A DNA stretch of 55,298 bases from Phycicoccus flavus (GTDB lineage Bacteria > Actinomycetota > Actinomycetes > Actinomycetales > Dermatophilaceae), in assembly GCF_004025965.2 (NCBI RefSeq), contig NZ_SAYU02000023.1, positions 1-55,298 on the forward strand. Reading direction: 5' to 3'. A program made the position numbers and the translations under genes. The first letter of the stretch is position 1. Each line of letters begins with the position of its first letter. Of this stretch, positions 16,888 through 24,895 are shown piece by piece. The notes below the pieces were generated by a model. It did not search any database. It had not been told where the DNA came from and saw nothing but the letters and a program-made list of their open reading frames with translations.

Positions 16888-18288
16888 GTGCCCGCCTCCC
16901 GCTGGGCCTCACCGCTGGACTCGGTCTTCCTCGTCGCGGAGACCCCCGAGACCCTCATGCACGTCGGGTCGCTGCTGCACTTCACCTACCCCCGGGGCCG
17001 GGAGGAGCACTTCCTCCGAGACCTCGTCGCCGAGCTGCGGTCCGCGCCGGTCGAGCCGCCGTGGTCGCTGCGGCTGCAGACGCGCCGGGTGATGCGCCAG
17101 CCGGTGCACCGCTTCGTCGAGGACCGGCGGATGGACATGGGCTACCACGTGCGGCACTCGGCGCTGCCGGCGCCGGGCGGCGAGCGCGAGCTCGGCATCC
17201 TCGTCTCGCGGCTGCACAGCAACCAGATCGACTTCCGGCGCCCGCCGTGGGAGCTGCACCTCATCGAGGGCGTCGGACCGGGGCGGTTCGCCGTGTACGT
17301 GAAGATCCACCACAGCCTCGTCGACGGCTTCACCGGCATGCGCTACCTGCAGCGCGGCCTCAGCGAGAAGGCCCGCGACCGCACCCACCCGCACTTCTTC
17401 AGCCTCGGCCGGCGCGAGCCCAGCGACGCCGCCCGCCCCGAGCCGGTCGGCGACGTCGCGTCGATCCTGCGCAGCGTGTCCTCGGCCACCGGCGCGCTGC
17501 CCTCGGTCGCGCGGACCCTGGCCGGCACCCAGCTGCGGCGGGGCGACACCTCGACCCCCGCGGTGACGTCGTACCAGGCGCCGGACTCGGTCCTCAACGG
17601 CCGGACCGGCCGGGCGCGGCGCTTCGCCACCCAGCAGTACGCGCTGGACCGGCTGCGCGCCGTGGCCCGCGCCCGCGGGGTGACCCTCAACGACGTCCTC
17701 ATGGCCACCTGCGCGGGCGGGCTGCGCCGCTTCCTCGGTGACCTCGACGCCCTGCCCGACCGGCCGCTCGTCGCGTTCGTCCCCGTCAACGTCCGCGCCT
17801 CCGACAGCGACGGCGGTGGCAACTACGTCGGGGCGACGCTGGTGTCGCTGGCCACCGACATCGCCGACCCGGCCGCGCGGCTGGCGGCCGTCACGGCGTC
17901 GTCGCGGGCGGCCAAGGCCCGGATGCGGGGGATGTCCGGGGACGCCGTCATCGCCTACAGCGCGCTGCTGCTGGCCCCGGCGGCCCTGCAGGTGACCCGG
18001 GCGATGAGCGGCTTTCCCCTTCCGGTGCCGCTGACCCTCAACGTCTGCATCTCCAACGTCCCCGGCCCGACGAAGCCGCTGTACTGGCGCGGCGCCCGGC
18101 TCGAGGCCACCTACCCGGTGTCGATCCCCGGGCACTCGATGGCGCTGAACATCACCGCCCAGTCGTACGCGGGCACCCTGAACATCGGCTTCGTCGGCGA
18201 CCGCGACGCCCTGCCGCACCTGCAGCGGCTGGCCGTCCACACCGGCGAGGCCCTCGAGGAGCTGGAGGCCGCGGTCGCCCGGGACTGA
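16888..18288 (+). CDS. wax ester synthase/diacylglycerol acyltransferase (WS/DGAT)
   Basis: A 466-residue member of the bacterial WS/DGAT family, which transfers acyl-CoA to diacylglycerol or fatty alcohols. The condensation-type active-site motif HHSLVDG is intact at about residue 136. The N-terminal ASPLDSVFLVAETPETLMHV, the central TLNDVLMATCAGGLRRFL and the C-terminal NVCISNVPGP are typical. The start is GTG 16888, 4 bp after the lipase-like gene with no obvious ribosome binding site, so expression probably depends on coupling to that gene. Substrate preference cannot be told from sequence. Confidence 0.9.
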   Translation: MPASRWASPLDSVFLVAETPETLMHVGSLLHFTYPRGREEHFLRDLVAELRSAPVEPPWSLRLQTRRVMRQPVHRFVEDRRMDMGYHVRHSALPAPGGERELGILVSRLHSNQIDFRRPPWELHLIEGVGPGRFAVYVKIHHSLVDGFTGMRYLQRGLSEKARDRTHPHFFSLGRREPSDAARPEPVGDVASILRSVSSATGALPSVARTLAGTQLRRGDTSTPAVTSYQAPDSVLNGRTGRARRFATQQYALDRLRAVARARGVTLNDVLMATCAGGLRRFLGDLDALPDRPLVAFVPVNVRASDSDGGGNYVGATLVSLATDIADPAARLAAVTASSRAAKARMRGMSGDAVIAYSALLLAPAALQVTRAMSGFPLPVPLTLNVCISNVPGPTKPLYWRGARLEATYPVSIPGHSMALNITAQSYAGTLNIGFVGDRDALPHLQRLAVHTGEALEELEAAVARD

Positions 18289-18299
18289 CGGCTCCGACG

Positions 18300-18305
18300 T
18301 ACAGT
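18300..18305 (+). promoter_or_regulatory. -10 box TACAGT, leaderless start
   Basis: TACAGT ends 8 nt before GTG 18314. It lies 12-17 nt after the WS/DGAT stop, so the exporter has its own promoter despite the short gap. Confidence 0.5.
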
Positions 18306-18313
18306 TGCGTCAC

Positions 18314-19618
18314 GTGCAGCTCCGTGGCCTGGTGGCAGACACCCGCCCGCTGGCGAACGACCACTTCCGCCGGCTGTGGGTCGCCAACATCGTCACCGTC
18401 GTCGGCGCGCAGCTGACCATCGTCGCCGTCCCGGCCCAGATCTACGCCGACACCGGCTCCTCGGCGTACGTCGGCCTCACCGGGGTCTTCGGCCTCGTGC
18501 CCCTCGTCGTCTTCGGCCTGTGGGGCGGGGCCCTCGCCGACGTCTTCGACCGGCGGACCCTCCTCGTCGTCTCGACGTGCGGCCTCATCGGCACGAGCGC
18601 CCTGTTCTGGCTGCAGGCGGCGCTCGGCAGCACGAACGTCTGGCTCCTGCTCTCGCTGTTCGCCGTGCAGCAGGCGTTCTTCGCGGTCAACCAGCCGACC
18701 CGCAGCGCGGTCCTGCCGCGCCTGCTGGCCCCGGAGCTGCTGCCGGCCGCGAACTCGCTGAACATGACCGTCTTCCAGGCCGGGGCGATCGCCGGGCCGC
18801 TCGTGGCCGGCGTCCTCATCCCGTTCACCGGGTTCTCGTGGCTCTACCTCGTCGACACCATCACGCTGTTCGCGACCCTGTCGGCGGTCCTGCGCCTGCC
18901 GCGGCTGCGCGTCGAGCGCGGCCCCGGGCAGGAGCGGGCGCGCACCCCCGGCCTACGCTCGGTGGTCGAGGGCGTGCTCGTCCTACGCCACCACCCGGTG
19001 CTCATGATGAGCTTCGTCGTCGACATCGTCGCGATGGTCTTCGGGATGCCCCGGGCCCTCTTCCCCGAGATCGCCCACGAGTCCTTCCTCGGCCCGGAGA
19101 CCGGCGGGCTGGCGTTCGCGCTGCTCTTCGCCGCCATCCCCGCGGGCGCGGTGGTCGGCGGCGTCCTCTCGGGCTGGGTGTCGCGCGTCGACGCCCAGGG
19201 CCGGGCCGTCATCGTGTGCATCCTCGTGTGGGGGGTCGCCATCACCGGGTTCGGGGTGGCCGTCGGGCTCGCGGCCCTCGGCGACGGCTGGCGCACCCCG
19301 ATGCTCCTCGCGGCCGTGCTCATGCTGGCCGTCGGGGGCGCGGCCGACATGGCCTCGGCGGCCTTCCGCAGCGCGATGCTCATGACCGCCGCGAGCGACG
19401 AGATGCGCGGGCGCCTCCAGGGCATCTTCATCGTCGTCGTCGCGGGCGGTCCCCGGGTCGCCGACGTCACCCACGGGGCTGTCGCGGCACTCGTCGGCAC
19501 CGCGGTGACGACGGCGGGCGGCGGGATCCTCGTCGTCGTCGGGACGGTGGTCGCCGCGCTCGCCGTGCCCTCGTTCGTGCGCTACCGCCTGAGCAGCGCG
19601 CCGGTGGCCGCGGGCTAG
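18314..19618 (+). CDS. MFS exporter, EntS/DHA3-like
   Basis: A 434-residue, 12-helix transporter of the MFS_3 (DHA3, enterobactin/macrolide exporter) branch. Diagnostic is the NQPTRSAVLPRLL segment after helix 4 and GGALADVFDRRTLLVVS in the first cytoplasmic loop. GTG 18314 was chosen over TTG 18305 because the TACAGT -10 box overlaps the latter. The 3' end overlaps the convergent PPOX gene by 4 bp. The substrate is unknown; nearby genes do not suggest a siderophore pathway. Confidence 0.82.
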   Translation: MQLRGLVADTRPLANDHFRRLWVANIVTVVGAQLTIVAVPAQIYADTGSSAYVGLTGVFGLVPLVVFGLWGGALADVFDRRTLLVVSTCGLIGTSALFWLQAALGSTNVWLLLSLFAVQQAFFAVNQPTRSAVLPRLLAPELLPAANSLNMTVFQAGAIAGPLVAGVLIPFTGFSWLYLVDTITLFATLSAVLRLPRLRVERGPGQERARTPGLRSVVEGVLVLRHHPVLMMSFVVDIVAMVFGMPRALFPEIAHESFLGPETGGLAFALLFAAIPAGAVVGGVLSGWVSRVDAQGRAVIVCILVWGVAITGFGVAVGLAALGDGWRTPMLLAAVLMLAVGGAADMASAAFRSAMLMTAASDEMRGRLQGIFIVVVAGGPRVADVTHGAVAALVGTAVTTAGGGILVVVGTVVAALAVPSFVRYRLSSAPVAAG

Positions 19619-20100
19619 AGGTCGACGGTGTCGCTCTCGCCCGGGTCGGGCCGGCTGCCCGTGGCGCGGGCCTTGACCATCTCGACGAGGGTCGCCGCCT
19701 TGCCCGGGCTGTCCCAGTACTGGGCGCTCTCGCCGTCGACGCGGATGACGGCGACCTGCGGGTCCTCGGGCTCGGTCTGGAACCAGGTCTTCGCGAACTC
19801 GTTCCACAGGTCACGGGCCTTCTCGGCGTCCTGACGCACCTCGGCCCGGCCGGCGACCGAGACCCACGCGCCCTCCTTCGTGAAGGCGACGTTGACCTGC
19901 GGGTGGGCCTCGATCTCCCCGGCGGCGGCGCTGTCGCGCATCCCGAGGAACCACAGCGTGCCGTCCTCGTCGGCCTGCTGGAGGGTCATCGGGCGGGAGG
20001 TGAGCATCCCCGTCTCGCGGTGGACGGTCGTGAGCATCGCCGTGCGCTGGTCGCTCACGAGGTCGTGGACGTGCTTGGCACCCTCGGTGTCGTGGGTCAT
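19615..20100 (-). CDS. pyridoxamine 5'-phosphate oxidase-fold general stress protein (FMN/F420 split barrel)
   Basis: A 161-residue split-barrel protein. VHDLVSDQRTAMLTTV, then SRPMTLQ and LWFLGMRDS form the cofactor-binding strands, and VNVAFTKEGAWVSVAGRAEV matches the general-stress protein 26 branch. The C-terminal DPQVAVIRVDGESAQYWDSP is also typical of that branch. It probably binds FMN or a related deazaflavin; the true substrate is unknown. ATG 20100 has AAGGAG 7 nt upstream. It lies 92 bp downstream of the 6-phosphogluconate dehydrogenase gene on the same strand and may share its transcript. Confidence 0.82.
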   Translation of the reverse strand: MTHDTEGAKHVHDLVSDQRTAMLTTVHRETGMLTSRPMTLQQADEDGTLWFLGMRDSAAAGEIEAHPQVNVAFTKEGAWVSVAGRAEVRQDAEKARDLWNEFAKTWFQTEPEDPQVAVIRVDGESAQYWDSPGKAATLVEMVKARATGSRPDPGESDTVDL

Positions 20101-20192
20101 GTGCTGCTCCTTCTCGGTGATCTCGTCGTCCCGTACCCGCGCGGGCGTCCGCCGACGCGGCCTGTCGAGCCCGAGGTCGGGCCGCCGGCGGG

Positions 20193-21650
20193 TCAGCCGG
20201 CGTCGACCTCGGAGCGGTCCTCGGCCCACAGGGTGTGGAACGTGCCCTCGCGGTCTACCCGCTCGTAGGTGTGCGCGCCGAAGTAGTCGCGCAGCCCCTG
20301 GACCAGCGCGGCCGGCAGCCGCTCGGCGCGCAGGGCGTCGACGTAGGCGAGGACCGCGGAGTACACGGGGGCCGGCGTCCCGGAGGCGACGGCGGCGGTG
20401 ACGACGCGGCGCAGCGCGGGCAGCCGGTCGGCGACCGCGGCGGCGAAGGTCGGGGTGGCGAGCAGGCTCGGCGCGTCGCGGTGCTCCTCGACCGCGTCGG
20501 TGATGTCGCCGAGGAGGCGCGCGCGGATGATGCAGCCGTCCCGCCAGATCCGGGACAGGTCGGCGGGGTCGATGTCCCAGTCGTGCTCGGCCGAGCCGTC
20601 CCGCACCATGTCCAGCCCCTGCGCGTACGACACGACCTTCGCGGCGTAGAGCGCCTGGCGCAGGTCGTCGACGGACACCTCGGCGCCGGCCGGCTCCTGC
20701 GCGACCTCGAGGGCCTCGCGGACCGCGGACCGGCGCTCGGTGTCGCCCGAGGTCGAGCGGGCCATCGTCGCCTCGGCGATGCCGGTGACCGGCACCCCGA
20801 GGTCGAGGGCGGTCTGGACCGTCCAGCGGCCGGTGCCCTTCTGCTCGGCGGCGTCGCGGACGACGTCGACGAAGGGCCTGCCGGTGTCGCCGTCGGTGTG
20901 CGAGAGGACCTCGGCGGCGATCTCGACGAGGTAGGACTCGAGCTCGGTGCCGTTCCACTCCCGGAAGACGTCGGCGATGTCGGCGGGCTCCTGCCCGCCC
21001 GGCCCGCGCAGCAGGTCGTAGGTCTCGGCGATGAGCTGCATGTCGGAGTACTCGATGCCGTTGTGCACCATCTTCACGAAGTGCCCGGCCCCGTCCGGCC
21101 CGATGAGGGTGCAGCAGGGCTCGTCGTCGACGTGCGCGGACGCGACCTCGAGGAACGGACCGAGCTCGGCGTAGGTGTCGCCGTCGCACCCCGGCATGAT
21201 CGACGGGCCCTCGAGGGCACCGACCTCGCCGCCGGAGACCCCGACCCCGGCGTAGCGGATGCCCTTCTCGGCGAGGGCGTCGTGGCGGCGGCGGGTGTCG
21301 GCGAAGTGCGCGTTCCCGGCGTCGGCGACGATGTCGCCCTCGTCGAGGAGCGGCACGAGCTCGTCGATGACGGCGTCGGTGCCCTCGCCCGCCTTGACCA
21401 TGACGACGATGCGGCGGGGCCGCTCCAGCGCGCCGACGAGGTCCTCGAGGCTCCGGGCGAGGGTGAAGTCGCCCTCGTCGCCGAAGTCGCGGACGAGCGA
21501 CTCGGCCTTGCTCGTCGTCCGGTTGTGCACCGCCACCCGGAAGCCGTGGCGTGCGAAGTTGCGGGCGAGGTTGCGGCCCATGACCGCCATCCCGGTCACC
21601 CCGATCTGCGCGGTGCCCGTCGGGGTCGCGGTGGCTGCGGTGTCCGGCAC
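20193..21650 (-). CDS. gnd: 6-phosphogluconate dehydrogenase (decarboxylating)
   Basis: A 485-residue enzyme of the oxidative pentose phosphate pathway: 6-phosphogluconate plus NADP+ gives ribulose 5-phosphate, CO2 and NADPH. Seen are the Rossmann segment IGVTGMAVMGRNLARNFARH with NRTTSKAE after it, the substrate-loop GVGVSGGEVGALEGPSIMPG, the catalytic Lys/Asn region HFVKMVHNGIEYSDMQ, and IWRDGCIIRA in the helical domain. Length is that of the long homodimeric form. The start is GTG 21650, with AGAGGAG upstream. Confidence 0.96.
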   Translation of the reverse strand: MPDTAATATPTGTAQIGVTGMAVMGRNLARNFARHGFRVAVHNRTTSKAESLVRDFGDEGDFTLARSLEDLVGALERPRRIVVMVKAGEGTDAVIDELVPLLDEGDIVADAGNAHFADTRRRHDALAEKGIRYAGVGVSGGEVGALEGPSIMPGCDGDTYAELGPFLEVASAHVDDEPCCTLIGPDGAGHFVKMVHNGIEYSDMQLIAETYDLLRGPGGQEPADIADVFREWNGTELESYLVEIAAEVLSHTDGDTGRPFVDVVRDAAEQKGTGRWTVQTALDLGVPVTGIAEATMARSTSGDTERRSAVREALEVAQEPAGAEVSVDDLRQALYAAKVVSYAQGLDMVRDGSAEHDWDIDPADLSRIWRDGCIIRARLLGDITDAVEEHRDAPSLLATPTFAAAVADRLPALRRVVTAAVASGTPAPVYSAVLAYVDALRAERLPAALVQGLRDYFGAHTYERVDREGTFHTLWAEDRSEVDAG

Positions 21651-21753
21651 GTCGTGTCTCCTCTGCGGTCGCGGAACGTCCTTCTCCTCCGGGCCAACAG
21701 GCCCGCGCCGCCCTCTCTTCCCGCGGCTCGGGCGGCCGGTGGCGCCGACACGA

Positions 21754-22638
21754 TCAGAAGACGGCGAGCGGGTTCACCGGCAGCCCGGTGGCCCCGTGGA
21801 TGCGCGGGGGCGCCACCACGAGCATGAAGGAGGACCGCGAGAGCCGGCCGCAGACCGCCGCCAGGTCCTCGACGCTCGCCCCGTCGACGAGCGGGAGCCC
21901 GAGCCGCGCCAGGCCCACGAGGTGCAGCGGCATCGGCATCTCGCCCTCCAGAGGAGGGAAGGCGTCGCCCACGTCACCGGCGAGCAACGCCACGTCGTGC
22001 CGGTGCAGCCAGGCGACGGCGTCGAGTGTCAGCCCCGGTGTGGGCTCCTCGGCGTCCCAGGCGAAGGTCCAGCCGCCGCGCAGGACGACCGCGTCCCCCG
22101 GCAGGACGGTGACGCCGCCCCGCTCCGCGGCTGCGTCGAGGTCGGTCCCGGTGATGCCGTGGGCGGGCGGCAGCCGGTCACCGGGAGCCAGGTCGAGCAG
22201 GACGCCCTTCGTCACGACCCCGTCGCCGAAGGCAGCGGTGGACCCGTGGCGGACCCCACCGGGGTCGACGCACTCGGCGAGGGGGCGACCGGGGTAGACC
22301 ATGCCGTCGACCGGGATGTGGGCCACGGCGTCCAGGTGGGTGAGCGAGGGGTCGTGCGGGGTGAGGACGAGGGTCTCGGCCATGCCCATCGGCGGCGTCC
22401 CCGTGTACAGGAGCGCCTGCTGGACCGCGCTGGACCGCGGCCCGTCCGGCCCGAACGGGCCCCGCGCCGTGGGGGCCGGGGTGACTGCACGTCCCAGGGG
22501 GACCACCTCCCCCTCACGGGCCTCGGCCACCCCTCGGGCCCGGACCTCGGCCGTCACGAGGTTGAGGGTGCCGAGCTCGTCGTCCTCGCCCCACCGCCCC
22601 CAGTTGGTGGGTAGCTGCTGGTCGGTCCCGTCGGTCAT
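21754..22638 (-). CDS. cyclase-family metal-dependent hydrolase (kynurenine formamidase-like)
   Basis: A 294-residue member of the cyclase superfamily (PF04199). The metal-site region reads LTHLDAVAHI, a variant of the family H-x-G-T-H-x-D pattern; GDAVVLRGGW and ALLAGDVGD are other conserved parts. Members hydrolyse cyclic amides or formamides, or open lactones; the substrate here is unknown. ATG 22638 is divergent from a TetR gene across 64 bp holding a perfect palindrome, so it is probably repressed by that regulator and induced by its substrate. Confidence 0.82.
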   Translation of the reverse strand: MTDGTDQQLPTNWGRWGEDDELGTLNLVTAEVRARGVAEAREGEVVPLGRAVTPAPTARGPFGPDGPRSSAVQQALLYTGTPPMGMAETLVLTPHDPSLTHLDAVAHIPVDGMVYPGRPLAECVDPGGVRHGSTAAFGDGVVTKGVLLDLAPGDRLPPAHGITGTDLDAAAERGGVTVLPGDAVVLRGGWTFAWDAEEPTPGLTLDAVAWLHRHDVALLAGDVGDAFPPLEGEMPMPLHLVGLARLGLPLVDGASVEDLAAVCGRLSRSSFMLVVAPPRIHGATGLPVNPLAVF

Positions 22639-22661
22639 CGAACACTCCGTCCGTCGTCGTT

Positions 22662-22679
22662 GTCATCCAACCGGATGAC
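22662..22679. promoter_or_regulatory. operator palindrome GTCATCC-N4-GGATGAC
   Basis: A perfect 7-bp inverted repeat with a 4-bp centre lies between the cyclase-family and TetR genes. It is 12 bp upstream of the TetR -10 box. Size and place match a TetR-family operator controlling both genes. Confidence 0.7.
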
Positions 22680-22690
22680 TGAGACGACAC

Positions 22691-22696
22691 TACAGT
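22691..22696 (+). promoter_or_regulatory. -10 box TACAGT, leaderless start of TetR gene
   Basis: TACAGT ends 6 nt before ATG 22703; no Shine-Dalgarno sequence is present. Confidence 0.5.
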
Positions 22697-22702
22697 CGAC
22701 CC

Positions 22703-23353
22703 ATGACCGAGAGCGAACCCGCGCCCGACCGCACCGCAGGCCGTGCGGAGTCACACGAGCCCGTGCGAACCCGCCGGCGCGACCCGGAACGGACGAGGCA
22801 GGCCCTGTTGGCCGCGGCGCTCGCCGAGTTCGCCGAGAAGGGGCTGGCCGGCGCCCGGGTCGACGTCATCGCCGAGCGCGCCGGGGTCAACAAGCAGCTC
22901 ATCAGCTACCACTTCGGCGGCAAGCAGGGCTTGTACGACGCCCTGCTCACCCGCTGGCAGGAGCAGGACGACGCGATCACCGACCCCTCGGTCCCCCTCT
23001 CGGAGGTCGCCGTCGCCTACCTTCGCGCCGCCTGCGCCGACCCCGAGCGCGTCCGCTTCTCCGTGCGCGAGGCCCTCGACGGCGACCCGGCGCGCGTCGA
23101 GCACGACCCGGACGCCCCCGAGGTGGCGCACGTGCGGGCCCGCCAGGACGCCGGGGAGGTCACCGACCTCCTCGACCCGGCCTTCGTGCTCATGCTCCTG
23201 CAGGGCGTGGTCATGTCGGGGACGGTCTTTCCCGTCGAGACCGTGCGCCTCGTGGGGCTGCACCCGGGCAGCCCCGAGCACGAGGCCTTCGTGGCCGAGC
23301 AGCTGCGACGGCTGGTCACGCTGCTCGGCCCCGGCTCCCGTCATCCGTCGTAG
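22703..23353 (+). CDS. TetR/AcrR-family regulator
   Basis: A 216-residue repressor-type protein. Residues about 32-78 form the TetR HTH: TRQALLAAALAEFAEKGLAG, then RVDVIAERAGVNKQLISYHF and KQGLYDALL. The C-terminal helical ligand domain is variable. It faces the cyclase-family gene across the palindrome at 22662-22679, so autoregulation and control of that enzyme are likely. ATG 22703 follows the -10 box at leaderless spacing. The 3' end overlaps the convergent SDR gene by 13 bp. Confidence 0.9.
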   Translation: MTESEPAPDRTAGRAESHEPVRTRRRDPERTRQALLAAALAEFAEKGLAGARVDVIAERAGVNKQLISYHFGGKQGLYDALLTRWQEQDDAITDPSVPLSEVAVAYLRAACADPERVRFSVREALDGDPARVEHDPDAPEVAHVRARQDAGEVTDLLDPAFVLMLLQGVVMSGTVFPVETVRLVGLHPGSPEHEAFVAEQLRRLVTLLGPGSRHPS

Positions 23354-24222
23354 TGGCCGGCGGCGATGTCCTCGAGCAGGCCCGGCTGCGTCGGCGTCCA
23401 GCCGGTGAGGGCGCGGGTGCGCTCGGCGGTGCTCGCGTGGTCCATCGTCTGCATGACGCCGAAGAAGCCGAGCCGCTCCGGCTCCACCGAGGTCACCGGC
23501 AGCCCGAGGCGGGCGCCCAGCGCCTCGGCGATGTCCTTGACCGGCACGCCCTCGTCGCCGACGGCGTGCAGCGCGCTGCCCGCCGGGGCGTCCTCGAGGG
23601 CCGCCCGGAACAGGCGTCCGGCGTCGCGGACGTGCACGGCGTTCCACCGGTGCGCGCCGTCGCCGACGTACATCGCGGTCCCGGCCTCGCGGAACATCGC
23701 GACCAGCTGCGGGAGGAACCCGTGGGCGTCGCCCTCGCCGTGGACCGAGCGGGGCAGCCGCACGACCGAGGGCCGGAAGCCCCGGTCGGCGCCGGCCAGC
23801 AGCCGGGCCTCGTTCTCCCCGCGGGCCGCCACCGGGCCCTCGGTGATGGTGTCCTCCTCGGTGGCGGGACGGCCCTGGACCATGGGGATGCCGGAGGCGG
23901 CGACCACGGGCGTGCCGGTGCCGTCCAGCCCGGAGACGAGCGCGGCGACGGCCTCGCCCTCGGCCCGGGCGGCGCCGGCGAGGTCGGCGAGGTCCTCGTG
24001 CGGGAAGGCGAGGTGGACGACGGCGTCGGCGCGCTCGGCCTCGGCCCGGAGCAGGTCGTGCTCGCGCAGCGAGCCGCGGACGGGGGTGGCGCAGCGGGCC
24101 TCGACGGTGGCGGCCGAGGCGTCGGAGCGCGCGAGGCCGCGGACGGTGTGCCCGGCGGCGAGCAGCTCGGGGACGACGGCCGAGGCGACCCAGCCGGAGG
24201 CGCCGGTAACGAAGACGTTCAT
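23341..24222 (-). CDS. NAD(P)-dependent epimerase/dehydratase-like (extended/atypical SDR)
   Basis: A 293-residue Rossmann-fold protein. The N-terminal VFVTGASGWVASAVVPELLA is the SDR nucleotide-binding motif (TGASGW), followed by VRGLARS and a DAVVHLAFPHED segment. The YxxxK catalytic pair is not obvious (the equivalent area reads ARGENEARLL), so it belongs to the atypical branch with enzymatic or NAD(P)-sensing members. ATG 24222 follows AAGGAG. It is divergent from a second TetR gene with three copies of a TGATGTCA motif between. Confidence 0.8.
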   Translation of the reverse strand: MNVFVTGASGWVASAVVPELLAAGHTVRGLARSDASAATVEARCATPVRGSLREHDLLRAEAERADAVVHLAFPHEDLADLAGAARAEGEAVAALVSGLDGTGTPVVAASGIPMVQGRPATEEDTITEGPVAARGENEARLLAGADRGFRPSVVRLPRSVHGEGDAHGFLPQLVAMFREAGTAMYVGDGAHRWNAVHVRDAGRLFRAALEDAPAGSALHAVGDEGVPVKDIAEALGARLGLPVTSVEPERLGFFGVMQTMDHASTAERTRALTGWTPTQPGLLEDIAAGHYDG

Positions 24223-24240
24223 GGGGGTTCTCCTTCGTGG

Positions 24241-24302
24241 TGACAGATCGTGACATCACCCACGGTACGCCTGATGTCAGTCTCTGTCATCACCTGATGT
24301 CA
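24241..24302. promoter_or_regulatory. multi-site operator with TGATGTCA/TGACATCA repeats
   Basis: Within 62 bp are TGACAGA (24241-24247), TGACATCA (24251-24258), TGATGTCA (24272-24279), TCTGTCA (24283-24289) and a second TGATGTCA (24295-24302). The first four form a nested inverted repeat: the two 18-nt half-sites match at 15 positions around a 13-bp centre. This is very likely the binding region of the adjacent TetR protein, with room for two dimers. Confidence 0.72.
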
Positions 24303-24317
24303 GATCCTGCCGTCGGC

Positions 24318-24323
24318 TAGGCT
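24318..24323 (+). promoter_or_regulatory. -10 box TAGGCT, leaderless start of TetR gene
   Basis: TAGGCT ends 8 nt before ATG 24332. The last TGATGTCA repeat covers the expected -35 position, so bound repressor would block this promoter. Confidence 0.5.
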
Positions 24324-24331
24324 CGGACCCC

Positions 24332-24889
24332 ATGGGACGCTGGGCACCGGACGCGCGCGGTCGGCTCGTGCGCGCCGCCCTCGTCCTCGGCGCCGAGCAG
24401 GGCTGGGACGCGACGACGGTCGGGGAGATCGCGGCCATGGCGGGCGTCACCGAACGCACCTTCTACCGCCACTTCCGCGACAAGGCCGACGTCCTCTTCC
24501 CCGACAACGGCGACCTGCTCGCGATGCTCGCGCAGACCACCCGGGACGCCCGGGCCGACGGCGCGGCGCCCGCCGACGCGGCGCTGGCCGCGGTCCGGGC
24601 CCTCGCCGCCCTCGTCATGGAGGAGCCCGAGCGCATCGGCCTGAGCGCCCGGGTCGTCCCCACCTCGCCCGTCCTCGCCGGGCGCGACCTCTACCGCCAG
24701 GGGCAGATCGTCGACGCCGTCACCGGGGCGCTCGTCGAGCACGGGGTGGCCGAGCGCGAGGCCCGCCTCGCCGCCGAGGGCGCGCTCGCCGTGTGGCGGG
24801 TCGCGCTGCGCGAGTGGTCGCAGGCCCCCGACGAGCGCCCGCTCACCGACGTCGTCGCCTCGCTCGAGGACCACGCGCGGACCGGGTGA
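24332..24889 (+). CDS. TetR/AcrR-family regulator
   Basis: A 185-residue repressor-type protein. Residues about 9-55 form the HTH: LVRAALVLGAEQGWDATTVG, then EIAAMAGVTERTFYRHFRDK and ADVLF. The C-terminal domain is alpha-helical and variable. It is divergent from the SDR gene with an elaborate operator between, so it most likely controls itself and that gene. The gene ends 6 bp before the convergent photolyase-related gene. Confidence 0.9.
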   Translation: MGRWAPDARGRLVRAALVLGAEQGWDATTVGEIAAMAGVTERTFYRHFRDKADVLFPDNGDLLAMLAQTTRDARADGAAPADAALAAVRALAALVMEEPERIGLSARVVPTSPVLAGRDLYRQGQIVDAVTGALVEHGVAEREARLAAEGALAVWRVALREWSQAPDERPLTDVVASLEDHARTG

Positions 24890-24895
24890 GCGGGG

